This document shows positions 13,382-14,898 of a stretch of DNA of 14,898 bases, piece after piece. The DNA lies in the NCBI GenBank assembly GCA_958448685.1, contig CAUDEV010000027.1:1-14898 (forward strand), given 5' to 3'. This DNA comes from an uncultured Alphaproteobacteria bacterium (GTDB taxonomy: Bacteria; Pseudomonadota; Alphaproteobacteria; RUG11792). A program made the translations under genes and the position numbers. Under the pieces are notes generated by a model. That model was not told the DNA's origin. It made no database searches and worked only from the letters and a program-made list of their open reading frames with translations. Position 1 is the stretch's first letter. The number at the start of each line of letters is the position of its first letter.

Positions 13382-14627
13382 GCTGTATTGTTTCCTTTAC
13401 GAAAAAGCTTATGAAGTAAGTCAAAATCAAACAGGCTGGAATAATTAATATCGCGTATTTATAACAATTGATATCATAAATTCTTAGCCCTGAATCATTG
13501 ACTTTTCCTTCCCAAAAGTAATCCAATAACACGCCTAACAAAGGTTGGAATATTGAACCAATCAACATAACTATACAATTAGTTAAGGCCAATGTTGTGC
13601 CTGATATTTCTTGAGGAACACTGTTCTTCGCACATGTGAAACTTATTGGTTGGGCTCCAGTTAAAAATCCTATTATAAATACTGTTATAAACGCAACATT
13701 GATATTTTTCGAAGAAAATACCAAAATAACAAAGAGTAACGCCGTAAGAATTGTAGATATCCTTATGGTTTTCATATAGCTTTTTATTTTCCTTGCAAAG
13801 ATGGCTAATATAACGCTTCCTAATGCTACCCCTATGAAAATAATCGCAGAAGCAAATGATGCTTGTTCATTATTGATACCATATTTTTCCATAAAAAACG
13901 GAACAGCCCATAATTCAGCAAAAGCATCAATAGGAAGATACATAAATGCCGCAACAACTCCAGATAATACAACTTGAGGATTTCTTGCCAATTTTAGTAC
14001 GTTGTTTATAATCGATTCAGGCCGTTTCCTTTTTATATCCATAGTTTGTAAATTCTTCGGAATGAATATACAAATCAAGATGAATATAACTATACCAATC
14101 GAGGCAAGCCAATAAGTTGCAGATTGCCAGCCTAATGTGTTTACTAACTTTGCAACTGGAGGCCCTCCAAACAATCCCCCTAGAGTTCCCATCATGTTTG
14201 TTATACCTGCTAGAATAACAAAATATTTTTTGGGAAACAAATTTGCTGCAATTTGTAAACAACTAATAAATGCACATGCAGATCCGGAACCTACTAAAAA
14301 CCGTCCTATTTGAGCAACATACATTTTTTCAGTTCCTGCAAATAGGATAGATCCCACAACGCAAAATAAAGCAGATATTCCAAGAAGGTTTTTAGGCCCC
14401 ATTTTGTCAAGAATAACCCCACAAGGCAACTGTAAGATCGTATACGAGTAATAATAAAATGAAACTAAAATTCCAAGCATTGTTGAGGTTGCATTAAATG
14501 TGATCATGAGATCATTAGTCATTACACTTGGAGATACTCTTAATACCAATTCATAAAGATAAAATACCGCAGCTATTCCGAAAACTAACCAAGATTTAAA
14601 ATTGGATTTATGTTCCATTTTGTTCAT
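13368..14627 (-). CDS. Major facilitator superfamily transporter
   Basis: The 419-residue polytopic protein has about 12 hydrophobic segments in two halves and the MFS loop 2-3 motif as GVILDKMGPKNLLG (70-83), with a charged central loop near KNLQTMDIKRKRPESIINNV. The N-terminal stretch FYLYELVLRVSPSVMTNDL resembles MFS proteins common in intracellular Gamma- and Alphaproteobacteria, often annotated only as MFS transporter. The substrate cannot be read from sequence; uptake of a host metabolite is a reasonable inference. The ATG at 14627 lacks a clear ribosome site; a second ATG three codons on is equally possible. It is the upstream gene of a two-gene unit with the PBP5-like protein. Confidence 0.9.
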   Translation of the reverse strand: MNKMEHKSNFKSWLVFGIAAVFYLYELVLRVSPSVMTNDLMITFNATSTMLGILVSFYYYSYTILQLPCGVILDKMGPKNLLGISALFCVVGSILFAGTEKMYVAQIGRFLVGSGSACAFISCLQIAANLFPKKYFVILAGITNMMGTLGGLFGGPPVAKLVNTLGWQSATYWLASIGIVIFILICIFIPKNLQTMDIKRKRPESIINNVLKLARNPQVVLSGVVAAFMYLPIDAFAELWAVPFFMEKYGINNEQASFASAIIFIGVALGSVILAIFARKIKSYMKTIRISTILTALLFVILVFSSKNINVAFITVFIIGFLTGAQPISFTCAKNSVPQEISGTTLALTNCIVMLIGSIFQPLLGVLLDYFWEGKVNDSGLRIYDINCYKYAILIIPACLILTYFISFFVKETIQLEDE

Positions 14628-14699
14628 TTTTGTTATACATTTATTTTATTTTAGCATAAATTTTCTATGATTTAACACACAAAATGTTTTCGATTCATA

Positions 14700-14720
14700 A
14701 TGTCTTCCGAAAGTGCTATA
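14700..14720 (-). repeat. Partial copy of the dispersed repeat
   Basis: These 21 bases, read on the minus strand, match 1970-1990 at 20 of 21 positions. It carries only the CTTTCGGAAGACAT end of the element and lies 145 bases before the larger copy at 14845 in the same orientation, forming a direct repeat of ATGTCTTCCGAAAG(T/C)GCT. Confidence 0.7.
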
Positions 14721-14728
14721 TCTAACAT

Positions 14729-14802
14729 AACTTTTCTTACGAAAAGTTGGTTTCCTGTTTTGTCAAAAATCAATCGAAGACGGCTTCTGGATCGATTTTT
14801 GA
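14729..14802. other. Two hairpins between repeat copies upstream of the MFS gene
   Basis: AACTTTTC (14729-14736) pairs with GAAAAGTT (14741-14748) around TTAC, an 8-bp stem with a tetraloop. Next, TCAAAAATC (14763-14771) pairs with GATTTTTGA (14794-14802), with an inner GAAG/CTTC stem around ACGG. They could be part of a small repeat element bounded by the two repeat copies, or a leader structure. No gene is visible between 14628 and 14898. Confidence 0.45.
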
Positions 14803-14844
14803 AGATTTATAAGAAAATCCAGGCGCTCAATATTTCTCTTTTCT

Positions 14845-14898
14845 ATGTCTTCCGAAAGCGCTGTAGGTGCCCCTGCGGTGTCATCAGCCGTTTGCCGG
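14845..14898 (-). repeat. Dispersed repeat, copy 2, running into the window end
   Basis: This is the inverted counterpart of 1937-1990 (51 of 54 identical, ungapped). It continues to the last base of the window, so its true end is not seen. If the window ends because a contig ends, that fits a multi-copy repeat that broke the assembly. Confidence 0.85.

Overview
The window is AT-rich DNA from what looks like an alphaproteobacterium with an intracellular lifestyle, closest in style to Holosporales/Rickettsiales endosymbionts. The grounds are: a low-GC rimP-nusA-infB operon, a Tim44-like anchored protein typical of Alphaproteobacteria, a class A RNase P RNA, a secreted eukaryote-like leucine-rich-repeat protein, decayed insertion sequences and reduced proteins. 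TGA is used as a stop and TGG encodes Trp, so the standard bacterial code applies. The taxonomic placement is inference; no rRNA gene is present.

Layout. Positions 1-720 hold the tail of an unidentified gene and a decayed IS481-like transposase. Positions 721-1527 (minus) encode the secreted LRR protein, with a GTG start and a clear ribosome binding site. Positions 1528-2079 are non-coding but structured, with a strong hairpin and a 54-bp repeat whose inverted copy is the last 54 bases of the window. A PhzF-like gene (2080-2859, plus) then converges on, and overlaps, the minus-strand operon rimP - nusA - infB - lptE-like lipoprotein (7987 down to 2840). In that operon ylxR is missing between nusA and infB. 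Positions 7988-8682 contain a second transposase remnant of the same IS type, with recognisable terminal inverted repeats.

An orphan four-helix membrane protein, rnpB, a Tim44-domain protein and tsaC follow on the plus strand (8683-10901). Next come a small Cys/Pro-rich secreted protein broken by a one-base frameshift and a lone GspF/PilC-type inner-membrane platform protein (11389-12534). The last two genes are on the minus strand and overlap by 14 nt: an MFS transporter (14627-13368) and a PBP5-like protein that appears to have lost all its penicillin-binding catalytic motifs (13381-12497). Both convergent gene pairs overlap at their 3' ends.

Functionally, most of the window is housekeeping: ribosome maturation, antitermination, translation initiation, tRNA processing and t6A modification, plus envelope assembly. 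Points of novelty are the PBP5 pseudoenzyme, the frameshifted Cys-rich protein beside a solitary GspF, and the GC-richer dispersed repeat at both ends of the 13-kb gene block. I did not find a complete multi-gene defence, secretion or mobile system.
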